Shown: in pieces, positions 27,274 through 36,007 of the stretch
How positions within the stretch are numbered: the first letter of the stretch is position 1
How the letters are laid out: each line of letters opens with the position of its first letter
Translations under genes and position numbers: made by a program
Notes under the pieces: generated by a model
Seen by the model: the letters and a program-made list of their open reading frames with translations, nothing else
What the model was told of the DNA's origin: nothing
Databases searched by the model: none
NCBI RefSeq assembly: GCF_041435215.1
Contig: NZ_CP108394.1
Coordinates: forward strand, 1,426,001-1,490,000
Direction of reading: 5' to 3'
Origin: Streptomyces sp. NBC_01314
GTDB taxonomy: Bacteria > Actinomycetota > Actinomycetes > Streptomycetales > Streptomycetaceae
DNA: 64,000 bases

Positions 27274-27908
27274 CGGCCGCGCTCGTCGCGGGCCTCCTCG
27301 CCGGCTATGGCATCGCCATCCCCGTCGGAGCCGTCGCGACCTACCTCGTCTCCCTCACCGCCCGCACGTCCCTGCGGACCGGAGCCTGCGCCGCGCTCGG
27401 CGTCGCGACGGCCGACGGACTGTACGCCCTGCTCGCCACCCTCGGCGGTACGGCCCTCGCGGCCACCCTGCAACCGGTGCTGGTGCCCCTTCGCCGGGCC
27501 TCTGCCCTGGTGCTCCTCGCGCTGGCGGTACGCGGCGCGGTCACGGCCCTGCGTCAGTACCGCGCCCGGCGGCTCACCACCCGCCCGCGGCAGGATCCGG
27601 TGAGCCCGGCACGCGCCTACGCCGCCCTCCTGGGGGTTACCCTCCTCAACCCCACCACGGTCGTCTACTTCGCCGCGCTCGTGCTCGGCAGCCGCGCCAC
27701 CGACGCCGTCGGCCCCCTCGAACAGACCGTGTTCGTGCTCGCCGCCTTCCTCGCCTCCGCGAGCTGGCAACTGCTGCTCGCGGGCGGTGGCGCGCTGCTC
27801 GGCCGCGCGCTGACCGGACACCGGGGGCGGCTGGTGACGGGACTCCTGTCGAGTGCCGTGATCGCGGTACTGGCGGTGCTCATGCTGGGGCCGTCACCCG
27901 GTGCGTGA
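27270..27908 (+). CDS. LysE/RhtB-family exporter
   Basis: 212-residue membrane protein with about six transmembrane segments and the family start AALVAGLLAGYGIAIPVGAVATYLV plus the later LLGVTLLNPTTVVYFAALVLG motif. Family members export amino acids such as lysine, threonine or homoserine. The start is placed at ATG 27270; a GTG at 27246 is possible. The upstream 24-bp palindrome and leader hairpin suggest regulation of its transcript. Confidence 0.88.
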   Translation: MTAALVAGLLAGYGIAIPVGAVATYLVSLTARTSLRTGACAALGVATADGLYALLATLGGTALAATLQPVLVPLRRASALVLLALAVRGAVTALRQYRARRLTTRPRQDPVSPARAYAALLGVTLLNPTTVVYFAALVLGSRATDAVGPLEQTVFVLAAFLASASWQLLLAGGGALLGRALTGHRGRLVTGLLSSAVIAVLAVLMLGPSPGA

Positions 27909-28027
27909 CACGGTCCGTGACGGCGGGCAGCGGGTCCCGTGCGCGCGTGGCGCGATGACGATGTTTCCTGGAGAGACAGGTGTTGAATGCAAAGGACATC
28001 TGTACGCGACAGCAAGGGACGGTTGCC

Positions 28028-28474
28028 ATGCCACTTGAGGGCGAGTACGTGCCCAGCCCCACGCAGTGGGTGCGCGAGCAGGTCGAGCTGTACGAGAGCT
28101 CGGGCGGCACGCAGGGGACGACGTTGATGGACACGGGCCTGCCGGTCGTCGTGCTCACCACGCGCGGCGCGAAGAGCGGGAAGCTCCGCAAGATCCCGCT
28201 GATGCGGGTGGAGCACGACGGGCGGTACGCGGTCGTGGCCTCACAGGGCGGCGCGCCCAAGCACCCGGTCTGGTATTACAACCTCACGTCCGACCCGCAC
28301 GTGGACCTCCAGGACGGGCCCGCCCTCCAGGAGCTGACCGCGCGCGAGGTCACCGGGGACGAGAAGGCCGAGTGGTGGGACCGGGCGGTCGAGGCGTACC
28401 CGCCGTACGCGGACTACCAGAAGCAGACCGACCGGGAGATCCCCGTCTTCGTACTGGAGCCGGCGAAGGCGTGA
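28028..28474 (+). CDS. Deazaflavin-dependent nitroreductase (DDN/Rv3547-like)
   Basis: 148-residue split-barrel protein of the F420H2-dependent DDN family. Diagnostic stretches are [32 protein letters not shown] (F420 phosphate contacts) and [19 protein letters not shown]. Such enzymes use F420H2 to reduce quinones or nitro groups and help manage redox stress. ATG 28028 is preceded by AGGGACGG; the frame extends upstream but without a better start. Confidence 0.92.
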   Translation: MPLEGEYVPSPTQWVREQVELYESSGGTQGTTLMDTGLPVVVLTTRGAKSGKLRKIPLMRVEHDGRYAVVASQGGAPKHPVWYYNLTSDPHVDLQDGPALQELTAREVTGDEKAEWWDRAVEAYPPYADYQKQTDREIPVFVLEPAKA

Positions 28475-28599
28475 CGCCGCGCCGGACGAGTCACCGGACG
28501 GCTCACCCGCGGTAGGAGCGGGTCGCGGGGGCCGGGGAGCGCGGCGAAAGAACTTTCGACGCGTCCCGCATGATCCCCCGCGCACCGGGCACCCGAGTC

Positions 28600-29640
28600 T
28601 CAGGCCCCGCCGCGTTCCCCCGTCGCGGCGGGGCTTTCCCCTGCCCGCTCCCCCGGCCCCGTCCTGTCCGTCACGTCGAGGAAGATCTGGTCGGCCTCGG
28701 GGACGACATGGGCGATGGAGCCCTTGATGCGGACGGCGACCTCCTCGACCTCCTCGCTGTCGAGACCGGGGACGATGTCGACGCGGGCCGCGACAAGGGT
28801 GGAGTCCAGGCCGAGTCGCATGGTGAGCAGGGCCTCGACACTGTCGATCTCGGGCTGCGCCTCCAGCAGGGAGCGGATCCTCCGGCTGGGTTCGGGGTCC
28901 GCGGCGACCCCGATGAGCTGTTCGCGGGCGTCCCGCCCGAGCCAGTAGGCGACGTACACGAGCAGCGCCCCGATCGCGAACGAGGCGGACGCCTCCCAGA
29001 TCACCTGGCCGGTCACCATGTGCAGGGCCATCCCGGCGATCGCGAGGGTCACGCCGAGCACCGCCGTGCCGTCCTCGGCGACGACCGTCCGCAGCGCCGG
29101 GTCCCGGAGTCCGTCGACGCCGCCCTGCCCCCGCACCTGGTGCAGGGCACGCAGCAGTGAGGCACCTTCGGAGAGGAGGGCCACACCGAGGACGGCGATG
29201 CCGACGACATAGCCGTCGTAGGACTCCGCGCTCCCGGCCGTCAGGGCGTGCACCGCCTGGTAGAAGGAGAAGCAGCCGCCCATCACGAAGATGCCGACGG
29301 CGGCGAGCAGGGACCAGAAGAAGCGCTCCTTGCCATAGCCGAAGGGATGCCGGCTGTCGGCGGGGCGGCGGCTTCGGCGCAGCGCGGCGAGGAGGAAGAC
29401 CTCGTTCAGGCTGTCGGCGACCGAGTGGGCGGCCTCCGAAAGGAGGGCCGGCGATCCGGCGACGAGTCCGCCGATGGTCTTGGCCGCGGCGATCACGAGG
29501 TTGGCGCCGAGGGCGACGAGAACGGTGATCCGGGTCCTGTGGTCCGCCTGTGCCTTGCTCTCCGCCCGGGTCCCCGGCCCCTGGAGAACCGCCCCTTCCC
29601 GGTCGTTCGTCGTCTCCGTGTCTGCTGGTGTCCGCGTCAC
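28600..29640 (-). CDS. Cation diffusion facilitator family metal exporter
   Basis: 346-residue membrane protein with six predicted transmembrane helices (about 40-240) and a C-terminal cytoplasmic domain. The first helices hold SEAAHSVADSLNEVFLLAAL, the CDF metal-site region, although the usual paired Asp residues are partly replaced by His/Ser/Asp. ADSRHPFGYGKERFF is the classic H-P-F-G-x-G-x-E-R motif. It exports Zn, Mn, Co or Fe in exchange for protons. It starts at GTG 29640 with a weak ribosome site, divergent from the quinone-reductase-like gene. Confidence 0.92.
   Translation of the reverse strand: MTRTPADTETTNDREGAVLQGPGTRAESKAQADHRTRITVLVALGANLVIAAAKTIGGLVAGSPALLSEAAHSVADSLNEVFLLAALRRSRRPADSRHPFGYGKERFFWSLLAAVGIFVMGGCFSFYQAVHALTAGSAESYDGYVVGIAVLGVALLSEGASLLRALHQVRGQGGVDGLRDPALRTVVAEDGTAVLGVTLAIAGMALHMVTGQVIWEASASFAIGALLVYVAYWLGRDAREQLIGVAADPEPSRRIRSLLEAQPEIDSVEALLTMRLGLDSTLVAARVDIVPGLDSEEVEEVAVRIKGSIAHVVPEADQIFLDVTDRTGPGERAGESPAATGERGGA
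28604..28634 (+). terminator. Hairpin terminator overlapping the 3' end of the CDF gene
   Basis: Perfect 11-bp stem GCCCCGCCGCG/CGCGGCGGGGC with a 9-base loop followed by TTT on the plus strand. It suits the nitroreductase transcript and lies within the last codons of the convergent cation exporter. Confidence 0.6.
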
Positions 29641-29745
29641 CTTCGCCGACTGCCCCGACCGGTCGCGCTCACACCGTGGGTGTCGCGGAAATCGGGGAAC
29701 TCCATCAGGGCATACGTATCCGGACGGACCGGGAGGTCGGACGGC

Positions 29746-30762
29746 ATGAGTGTCGGCGAGGGGAACGAGGCGTACGGGAGGAAGGCGTTCAAGCGGTCCA
29801 GGAGCCACTTCGCGGACCGGATCACGGCCGACGGCCGGGACGGATGGCCCGTGGAGGCGGGCCGCTACCGGCTGGTGGTCAGCCGGGCCTGCCCCTGGGC
29901 GAGCCGAGCGGTGATCTCGCGGCGGCTGCTGGGCCTGGAGGACGCCCTGTCGATGGCCGTCGCCGACCCGGTCCAGGACGACCGAAGCTGGCGGTTCACG
30001 CTCGATCCGGACGGCCGCGACCCGGTGCTCGGCATCCGATTCCTGAAGGAGGCCTACGATGCCCGGGAGAGCGACTATCCGGGCGGGGTCAGCGTCCCGG
30101 CGATCGTGGACGTGCCGAGCGGTGAACTGGTCACCAACGACTACCAGCGGCTCACCCTCGACCTCGCCACCGAGTGGACGGCCCTGCACCGCGAGGGCGC
30201 GCCGGACCTGTATCCGGCGGCCCGGCGCGACGAGATCGACGCCGTCATGGCCGAGGTCTACGAGGACGTCAACAACGGGGTGTACCGGGCGGGTTTCGCC
30301 ACCGGGCAGGAGGAGTACGAGGAGGCCTGTGCCGGGGTGTTCCGGCGGCTGGAGGCGCTGTCGGAGCGGCTGGCTCGGCAGCGCTACCTCGTCGGGGAGA
30401 CGATCACGGAGGCGGACATCCGGCTGTTCACGACACTGGTGCGTTTCGATGCCGTCTACCACGGTCACTTCAAGTGCAACCGCCGGAAGCTGACGGAGGA
30501 CAGGGTGCTGTGGGCGTACGCCCGTGATCTCTTCCAGACCCCCGGATTCGGCGACACCGTCGACTTCGACCACATCAAGCGGCACTACTACCTGGTGCAC
30601 ACGGGCATCAACCCGACCGCCGTGGTGCCGCTCGGGCCCGATCTGGCGGGCTGGCTCACGCCCCACGGCCGGGAGGATCTGGGCGGCAGCCCGTTCGGGG
30701 ACGGGACACCACCGGGGCCGGTGCCCGCCGCCGAGGCCGTGGCCCCGCGGGGTCGTCCCTGA
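29746..30762 (+). CDS. Glutathionyl-hydroquinone reductase-like (Xi-class GST)
   Basis: 338-residue Xi-class GST. The catalytic Cys49 sits in SRACPWASRAVI, and the C-terminal helical domain contains HFKCNRRKLTED and FDHIKRHYYLVHTGINPT, signatures of the YqjG/ECM4 group. These enzymes remove a thiol conjugate from hydroquinones. Actinobacteria use mycothiol, so the physiological substrate is more likely an S-mycothiolyl hydroquinone. ATG 29746 follows GGGAGG. Divergent from the CDF exporter; a DUF4235 gene follows on the same strand. Confidence 0.92.
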   Translation: MSVGEGNEAYGRKAFKRSRSHFADRITADGRDGWPVEAGRYRLVVSRACPWASRAVISRRLLGLEDALSMAVADPVQDDRSWRFTLDPDGRDPVLGIRFLKEAYDARESDYPGGVSVPAIVDVPSGELVTNDYQRLTLDLATEWTALHREGAPDLYPAARRDEIDAVMAEVYEDVNNGVYRAGFATGQEEYEEACAGVFRRLEALSERLARQRYLVGETITEADIRLFTTLVRFDAVYHGHFKCNRRKLTEDRVLWAYARDLFQTPGFGDTVDFDHIKRHYYLVHTGINPTAVVPLGPDLAGWLTPHGREDLGGSPFGDGTPPGPVPAAEAVAPRGRP

Positions 30763-30811
30763 CCCGCGTCATCGCCGCACGCGACATCGCTACACGTAGG
30801 AGGAGGACCAC

Positions 30812-31108
30812 ATGTCCAAGAAGAAGAAGCTTCCGCTCGCCTACCAGCCGCTCGGTTTCGCCCTCGGCTGGCTGGGTGGCGCGCTGGCCTCGGTGGCGTT
30901 CCGCAAGACCTGGAAGCTGATCCGGCACGAGGACGACGCGCCCGACGCGCTGGACCGGGACCGCGGCTGGGGCGAGGTGCTGATCGCGGCGGCCGTGCAG
31001 GGCGCGATCTTCGCGGTCGTGCGCAGCGCGGTGGACCGCACGGGCGCGAAGGTCATCGAGCGATCCACCGGGGTGTGGCCGGCCGCCGAGAAGGGAGGCC
31101 GGGACTGA
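30812..31108 (+). CDS. DUF4235 small membrane protein
   Basis: 98-residue actinobacterial protein with the start MSKKKKLPLAYQPLGFALGWLGG, one or two short hydrophobic segments and the conserved VAFRKTWKLI and VQGAIFAVVRSAVDR stretches of DUF4235. Function unknown. A very strong ribosome site (TAGGAGGAGGA) precedes ATG 30812, suggesting high translation. It ends just before a bidirectional terminator. Confidence 0.9.
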   Translation: MSKKKKLPLAYQPLGFALGWLGGALASVAFRKTWKLIRHEDDAPDALDRDRGWGEVLIAAAVQGAIFAVVRSAVDRTGAKVIERSTGVWPAAEKGGRD

Positions 31109-31114
31109 CGTTCG

Positions 31115-31158
31115 GGGCCTGTCCGGTGACCCGTCGGCCCGGGTCACCGGACAGGCCC
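31115..31158. terminator. Bidirectional terminator, 19-bp perfect stem
   Basis: Arms 31115-31133 and 31140-31158 are perfectly complementary with loop TCGGCC, between the convergent DUF4235 and VOC genes. Confidence 0.85.
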
Positions 31159-31166
31159 TGGCCGCG

Positions 31167-31559
31167 CTAGCCCTGCTTCGGGGCCGTGGAGTGTTCGCGG
31201 CGCAGGGTGAAGGAGTGGCCGGCCGGGTCGGAGTATCCGCGTTCCTCGAACGGCCCGGCCGCCTCCTTCGTCTCCACCGGACGTCCGCCGAGGGACACGA
31301 TCCGCCGCTCGGCCTCGTCCAGGTCGTCGACGTAGAAGTCCAGATGGGCCTGGAGGGAGTTCTCGGGGCGGGGCCAGCTCGGCGGGGTGGCGTTGACGTC
31401 CCGGCGGAACGCCAGCCGGGCGCCGCAGGCACCCTTGATCTCGACGCGGTTGGCCGTCGCGTCCGTCTCCTCCCCGTCGAGCAGCTCCCGGTAGAACATC
31501 GCGAGCTTCTCCGGCTCGGCGCAGTCCAGCACCACGAGGCCCGCCTGTACCAGTGCCAT
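31167..31559 (-). CDS. VOC (glyoxalase/bleomycin-resistance fold) protein
   Basis: 130-residue protein with paired beta-alpha-beta-beta-beta modules (GLVVLDCAEPEKLAMFYRELL and AHLDFYVDDLDEAERRIVSLGG). These are typical of glyoxalase-like metalloenzymes or drug-binding proteins; the first half matches the glyoxalase_6 subgroup. ATG 31559 follows GGAGGAGAC. Substrate unknown. Co-directional with the acetyltransferase gene upstream. Confidence 0.88.
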   Translation of the reverse strand: MALVQAGLVVLDCAEPEKLAMFYRELLDGEETDATANRVEIKGACGARLAFRRDVNATPPSWPRPENSLQAHLDFYVDDLDEAERRIVSLGGRPVETKEAAGPFEERGYSDPAGHSFTLRREHSTAPKQG

Positions 31560-31632
31560 GTCTCCTCCGTACGGGATCCGGGCGCGGGGGACGGTTCCGC
31601 CGCCGCCCATACGCTCCCCGGGTACCCGCCGG

Positions 31633-32109
31633 CTACAGGTTCAGCCGCAGTGTGAGCGCCTGCGGCCGGAACGACTCCCGCTCGTAGAACCGGATGCCGT
31701 CCGCGTTGGCCGCCGAGGCGGTCACCTCCGCGTGCACCGCGCCCTGTTCCCGCGCCCACACCAGGAAGGTGTCGACCAGCCGGGCCCCGACCCGGGCGCG
31801 CCGGTGTTCGGGCCGGACGTACAGCGCCATCAGGGTGGCCGATCCGACGGGGCGCAGGGCGGAGGGACCGGACATCGATCCCGACAGATGGCCCACCACC
31901 TCCCCGTCGTGCAGCGCGGCCAGCAGCAGCCGGCCGGGGTCGTGGAGCGAGGCCGTGAAGGCCTCGGCGCCGTGGGTGCGCGGCCAGTCCACGTTCAGGC
32001 CGGGGTCCCGCTCCCCGCCGTCCTCGGCGAACAGCCAGGAGCTGGAGACGACGATCCCCGGTACGTCCTCGGCGCGGGCGCGCCGCACGATCACCTCTTG
32101 CTCACTCAT
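31633..32109 (-). CDS. GNAT-family N-acetyltransferase
   Basis: 158-residue acetyltransferase with the acetyl-CoA loop visible as ALYVRPEHRRARVGARLVDTFL and a C-terminal NADGIRFYERESFRPQ segment. Substrate not predictable. There is no ribosome site before ATG 32109, and a TAGGTT hexamer is 8 bases upstream, so the message may be leaderless. Divergent from the DUF1304-TetR operon. Confidence 0.9.
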   Translation of the reverse strand: MSEQEVIVRRARAEDVPGIVVSSSWLFAEDGGERDPGLNVDWPRTHGAEAFTASLHDPGRLLLAALHDGEVVGHLSGSMSGPSALRPVGSATLMALYVRPEHRRARVGARLVDTFLVWAREQGAVHAEVTASAANADGIRFYERESFRPQALTLRLNL

Positions 32110-32172
32110 GGACGGGAACCTAGCGGGAGGGTCCGACAACCCGCCGACGACGGTCACGGACACCCGGGGTGG

Positions 32173-32217
32173 CTTCTTGGACAATCGTCCAGCTATAGTG
32201 GACACCTGTCCAAGAAG
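32173..32217. promoter_or_regulatory. Twin TetR-type operators around a TATAGT -10 element
   Basis: Outer perfect inverted repeat with arms CTTCTTGGACA and TGTCCAAGAAG. Inside lie two 12-bp palindromes, GGACAATCGTCC (32179-32190) and GGACACCTGTCC (32200-32211), whose centres are exactly 21 bp apart (two helical turns). TATAGT (32194-32199) lies between them, so bound repressor would block the promoter of the DUF1304-TetR operon. Confidence 0.8.
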
Positions 32218-32254
32218 TTCCGATGCGACGAATGAACGACGGAGACTGTTGACC

Positions 32255-32617
32255 ATGGAGATCCTGGCGAACGTGCTGGTCGCGCTGGTGGCGGTGCTGC
32301 ACGCGTACATCCTGGTGATGGAGATGTTCCTGTGGCAGAAGAAGCCGGGGATGTCGTTCCACGGGCTGGACGCGGAGATGGCGAAGCGGACGGCCTCGCT
32401 GGCCGCCAACCAGGGGCTCTACAACGGCTTCCTCGCCGCCGGCCTGGTGTGGGGCCTGATCGCCGGTGACCCGACCGGCTACCGCGCCCAGATCTTCTTC
32501 CTCGCCTGTGTGATCGTCGCCGGTGTGTACGGCGCCGCCACCGCCAACCGCCGCATCCTGTTCGCCCAGGCACTCCCCGGCGCGCTCGCCCTGGCCGCCG
32601 TCCTCGTCGCGGGATGA
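32255..32617 (+). CDS. DUF1304 membrane protein
   Basis: 120-residue protein with four predicted transmembrane helices, matching DUF1304 (start ILANVLVALVAVLHAYILVMEMFLWQ, then ANQGLYNGFLAAGLVWG). Function unknown; the family often sits with TetR or MarR regulators and drug-resistance genes. ATG 32255 follows GGAGA. Its stop overlaps the TetR start in an ATGA arrangement, so the two are co-translated and share the twin-operator promoter. Confidence 0.92.
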   Translation: MEILANVLVALVAVLHAYILVMEMFLWQKKPGMSFHGLDAEMAKRTASLAANQGLYNGFLAAGLVWGLIAGDPTGYRAQIFFLACVIVAGVYGAATANRRILFAQALPGALALAAVLVAG

Positions 32618-33186
32618 CGCCGGAGGACCCCAGGGCCACGGAGGACCCCCGGGCCGCCCGCACCCGGGCCAGGCTGCGGGAAGCCCTCCTCGACGAGTGC
32701 GCCCGGCACCCGCTGCACGAGATCGGCGTGGCCGCGCTGGTCCGCCGGGCGGGCGTCGGCCGGGCCACGTTCTACGTGCACTATCCGGACCTGGAGGCGC
32801 TGGCCGTCGACGCCTGCGCCGATGTCGTACGGGAGGCCGTGGAGGCGCTGCACGCCTGGCGCGGCCGCCCCGACCCGGTGCGGGCGCCGCAGGCGCTGCC
32901 GGAGTTCTTCGCCGGCCTCGCCCCGCACGCGGCCCTGTACCGCGCCCTGCTGGCGCCCGGTGGCGGCGGGCCGCTCGGCCGCGTCCTCCACCGGGACCTG
33001 CGCGCCTACAGCCTCCGCGAACGCGAGCTCGCGGGGGCCGCGGACGCCCCGCTGGTGGCCTCCGCCGTGGCGGCCACCTTCGCGGGGGTCCTCGCCGACT
33101 GGCTGCACGGCCTCCTCGACGGCACGCCCGAGGAGATCGCCGACCAGGCGTGGCAGCTGCTGGTGGCGCTGCACCGCAGCCGGTGA
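32614..33186 (+). CDS. TetR-family regulator, probably autoregulatory
   Basis: 190-residue repressor with an N-terminal helix-turn-helix (about 18-62, IGVAALVRRAGVGRATFYVHYPDLEALAVDA) and a helical ligand-binding domain. It is translationally coupled to DUF1304. The palindromes in front of the operon are the obvious binding sites, so it most likely represses both genes until a hydrophobic ligand binds. A strong hairpin follows the gene. Confidence 0.92.
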   Translation: MTPEDPRATEDPRAARTRARLREALLDECARHPLHEIGVAALVRRAGVGRATFYVHYPDLEALAVDACADVVREAVEALHAWRGRPDPVRAPQALPEFFAGLAPHAALYRALLAPGGGGPLGRVLHRDLRAYSLRERELAGAADAPLVASAVAATFAGVLADWLHGLLDGTPEEIADQAWQLLVALHRSR

Positions 33187-33217
33187 GCGCACCCCCGAAG
33201 AGGCCCGGGACGTGCGA

Positions 33218-33260
33218 CGGCCCTGTGGGTGACCCGGTGTTCGGGTCACCCACAGGGCCG
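33218..33260. terminator. Bidirectional terminator, 19-bp perfect stem
   Basis: Arms 33218-33236 and 33242-33260 with loop GTGTT, between the convergent TetR and alcohol dehydrogenase genes. Confidence 0.85.
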
Positions 33261-33319
33261 GGGTCACGCGGGGAGGACGTGCCCCGGCGGGAGATGGCTC
33301 CTCGGGACGTCGGAATCCG

Positions 33320-34429
33320 TCAGAACGTCAGCACGGGCTTGATGCTCTTGCCGCCGCTCATGTCGGCGACCGCCTGGTCGATGTCCTCGAACTTGTAGCG
33401 GCTGATGAGCCGGTCGAGCGGGAGCTTGCCCTCCTTGACCAGCTGGACGAGGACCGGGATGGCGGTCTGGATCTCGTTGTCGCCGAGGGTGAGGCCGACG
33501 ACGCGCTTGCCGCCCAGCATGCCGTTGACGTCGAGGGAGACCTCGGTGCCGAACGGCGGGGCGCCCACGATGACGAGGGTGCCGCGCGCGGCGAGGGCGT
33601 CGACGCCCTTGCGGAGCACGAAGACGCTGCCGGTGGTCTCGACGACACCGTCGGCGCCCCGGCCGCCGGTGATCTCCATGATCGCCTCGGTGAGGTCGGC
33701 GACCTCGCCGCCGTTCACCGTGTGCGTGGCGCCCAGTTCCCTGGCCAGCTCCAGCCGTTCGCCGACCTTGTCGACGGCGATGACCGTGGTCGCGGGGGTG
33801 AGGGCCGCGGCCATCACGGCGGAGAGGCCGACGGCTCCGGCGCCGAGGATGACGAGGGTGCTGCCCGCCCGGGGCTCCAGTACGTTCCAGACGGCGCCGA
33901 CGCCGGTCTGGACGCCGCAGCCGAGCGGGGCGATGGTGTCCAGCGGTACGTCCGGGTCGACCTTGACGAGGCCGCGCTCGTCGACCAGGGCTCGCTCGGC
34001 GAAGGAGGACTGGCCGAAGAAGTGGCCGCCCAGGTCCTGGCCGTCGCGGCTGATGGTGCTGGTGCCGTCGGCGCGGCGCCCTCCGAGCAGGTTCAGCGGG
34101 AGCCAGGTGGCGCAGTACGCCGGGTGCCCGTCACGGCAGTTCTGACAGCCGCCGCAGGAGGTGAAGGACAGTACGACGTGGTCGCCGGGCACGACGGAGG
34201 TGACACCGGGGCCGACGGCCTCGACGACACCGGCGCCCTCGTGGCCCAGGACGCCGGGCAGCGGGAAGGGCAGCCCGCCACTGGCGACCCCCAGGTCCGT
34301 GTGGCACAGACCGGCGGCGACCATGCGGACGAGGACCTCGCCCTGTCCCGGCTGGTCGAGGACGACCTCGGAGAGGGTGAAGGGAGCGCCCCCGGACTCG
34401 ACCACGGCGGCACGTGTGGTGGTGGACAT
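33320..34429 (-). CDS. Zinc-dependent NAD alcohol dehydrogenase (class III-like)
   Basis: 369-residue medium-chain dehydrogenase. Catalytic zinc ligands C42, H63-E64 and a Cys in PLGCGVQTG (about 169); structural zinc C92, C95, C98 and C106; NAD-binding GAGAVG. It oxidises or reduces primary, perhaps aryl or aliphatic, alcohols. ATG 34429 is chosen because AAGGAG is 8 bases upstream; the ATG at 34435 is too close. It follows the aldehyde dehydrogenase gene, so together they would interconvert alcohol, aldehyde and acid. Confidence 0.93.
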   Translation of the reverse strand: MSTTTRAAVVESGGAPFTLSEVVLDQPGQGEVLVRMVAAGLCHTDLGVASGGLPFPLPGVLGHEGAGVVEAVGPGVTSVVPGDHVVLSFTSCGGCQNCRDGHPAYCATWLPLNLLGGRRADGTSTISRDGQDLGGHFFGQSSFAERALVDERGLVKVDPDVPLDTIAPLGCGVQTGVGAVWNVLEPRAGSTLVILGAGAVGLSAVMAAALTPATTVIAVDKVGERLELARELGATHTVNGGEVADLTEAIMEITGGRGADGVVETTGSVFVLRKGVDALAARGTLVIVGAPPFGTEVSLDVNGMLGGKRVVGLTLGDNEIQTAIPVLVQLVKEGKLPLDRLISRYKFEDIDQAVADMSGGKSIKPVLTF

Positions 34430-34451
34430 TCTCATGACTCCTTGTCTGTCC

Positions 34452-34480
34452 GTGAGCCGCCGGAGCGGTCCGCGGCTCAC
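34452..34480 (-). terminator. Intercistronic hairpin between aldehyde and alcohol dehydrogenase genes
   Basis: Perfect 9-bp stem GTGAGCCGC/GCGGCTCAC with an 11-base loop. It may attenuate the second gene relative to the first or act as an RNA processing site. Confidence 0.5.
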
Positions 34481-34500
34481 TAGTGATCCCGGGGAGGCGC

Positions 34501-35958
34501 TCAGTCGAGCGAGACGACGACGGACTTGACCTTGGTGTAGGACTCCAGCGCCTCGGGGCCGTACTCGCGTCCGAAGCCGGAGGCCTTCACACCGCCGAAG
34601 GGCACGGCGGGGTCGAGCATCGGCCAGTCGTTGATCCAGACGATGCCCGCCTGGAGGCGGTCGGCGACGCGGTGGGCACGGGTGAGGTCGGTGGTCTGGA
34701 TGCCGGAGGCCAGGCCGTACGGCGTGGAGTTGGCCAGCTCGACGGCCTCGTCCTCGGAGTCGAAGGGCTGCACGGTCAGGACCGGCCCGAACACCTCCTC
34801 CTGGACGACCCGGGAGTCGTTGGTGAGGTCGGCGATGACGGTGGGCTTGTAGTAGTAGCCGCCGTTCAGGTCGAGGCGCTCGCCGCCGCAGACGATGCGG
34901 CCGCCCTCCTTGCGGGCCAGCTCGACGTACTCCTCGACCTTCTTCAGGTGCCTCTCGCCCGCCATCGGGCCGATGACGGTCTCGGGCTGCCGGGGGTCGC
35001 CGATCGGCACGCCGGGCACGGCTTCGGCGAGGATGCCGACCACGGTGTCGTGGACCGAGCGGGCGACCAGCAGGCGGGGGCCGCCCATGCAGAACTGGCC
35101 GGTGTTGAAGACGAAGCCCTTGATGATGGCGCCGATGGCCTTCTCGATGTCGGCGTCCTCGAAGACGAGGTGCGCCGCGTTGCCGCCCAGCTCCATCGTG
35201 ACCTGCTTCAGGCCCTCGCCGGCGACGCTCGCCGCGTGCCGACCGGTCGCGGTGGATCCGGTGAAGGCGATCTTGTCGACGCCGGGGTTGCGCAGCAGTG
35301 CCTCGCCCGCGACCGGGCCCGTGCCGGTGACCACGTTGTAGACGCCGTCCGGGACACCGGCCTCCTTGAGGAGCCCCGCCATGTAGAGGGCGCTGAGCGG
35401 GGTCTCCTCGGCCGGCTTGTGCACGACCGTGTTGCCGGCCGCGAGCGCGGGGGCGATCTTGGAACCGGCCAGGATCAGCGGGAAGTTGAACGGGGTGATC
35501 GCGCCGACCACACCGATCGGGCCGCGCTTGGTGTAGGCGAGGCGATTGTTCGGGACGTCGCGGGCGGAGCCGTCCAGGGACCAGGCGAGGGAGGCGTAGT
35601 ACTCGTAGTCGATGGCCGCGTTCGTCACGTCGACCGCGTGGGCCAGAGTGATGGGCTTGCCGACGTCACGGCTCTCCACGGCGGCGATCTCGTCGGCGTT
35701 CTCCCGGATCAGCTGGGCGACGCGGTTCAGGATCCGGCCGCGCTCACGGCCGCTCAGCCCGGACCACGTGCCGCTGTCGAACGCTTCGCGCGCGGCGCGC
35801 ACGGCGGCGTCGACGTCGGCGGCGCCCGCCTCCGCGACCGTCGTGACCACCTGTCCCGTGGACGGGTCGATCACGTCGGCGCGTGCCCCGTCGGCCGCCT
35901 CGAGCCACTGTCCACCGATGAACAGCCGCCCGGGTCCGCTCTCGAAGGTGGTCGTCAT
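34501..35958 (-). CDS. NAD(P)-dependent aldehyde dehydrogenase
   Basis: 485-residue member of the benzaldehyde/vanillin-dehydrogenase-like branch. Active site is complete: N158 in PFNFP, E256 in MELGGN and C290 in [12 protein letters not shown] 35958 follows GAGGAGTGGGCA. It oxidises an aldehyde to its acid and is the first gene of a two-gene unit with the alcohol dehydrogenase. The promoter region carries two MarR-type palindromes and the divergent MarR gene, so induction by an aromatic aldehyde or acid is plausible. Confidence 0.94.
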   Translation of the reverse strand: MTTTFESGPGRLFIGGQWLEAADGARADVIDPSTGQVVTTVAEAGAADVDAAVRAAREAFDSGTWSGLSGRERGRILNRVAQLIRENADEIAAVESRDVGKPITLAHAVDVTNAAIDYEYYASLAWSLDGSARDVPNNRLAYTKRGPIGVVGAITPFNFPLILAGSKIAPALAAGNTVVHKPAEETPLSALYMAGLLKEAGVPDGVYNVVTGTGPVAGEALLRNPGVDKIAFTGSTATGRHAASVAGEGLKQVTMELGGNAAHLVFEDADIEKAIGAIIKGFVFNTGQFCMGGPRLLVARSVHDTVVGILAEAVPGVPIGDPRQPETVIGPMAGERHLKKVEEYVELARKEGGRIVCGGERLDLNGGYYYKPTVIADLTNDSRVVQEEVFGPVLTVQPFDSEDEAVELANSTPYGLASGIQTTDLTRAHRVADRLQAGIVWINDWPMLDPAVPFGGVKASGFGREYGPEALESYTKVKSVVVSLD

Positions 35959-35968
35959 TGCCCACTCC

Positions 35969-35990
35969 TCAGCCTTGATTCAGCCTTGAT
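35969..35990. repeat. Two tandem copies of TCAGCCTTGAT
   Basis: Exact 11-bp head-to-tail repeat (35969-35979, 35980-35990) in the 5' leader of the aldehyde dehydrogenase gene. Confidence 0.8.
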
Positions 35991-36007
35991 CACTACGTCT
36001 TAAACAA

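Noticed and set aside
28545..28558. CGAAAG-AA-CTTTCG palindrome as terminator after the nitroreductase gene
   Set aside because: The two-base loop cannot form as a hairpin; the 11-bp stem at 28604-28634 is a better terminator.
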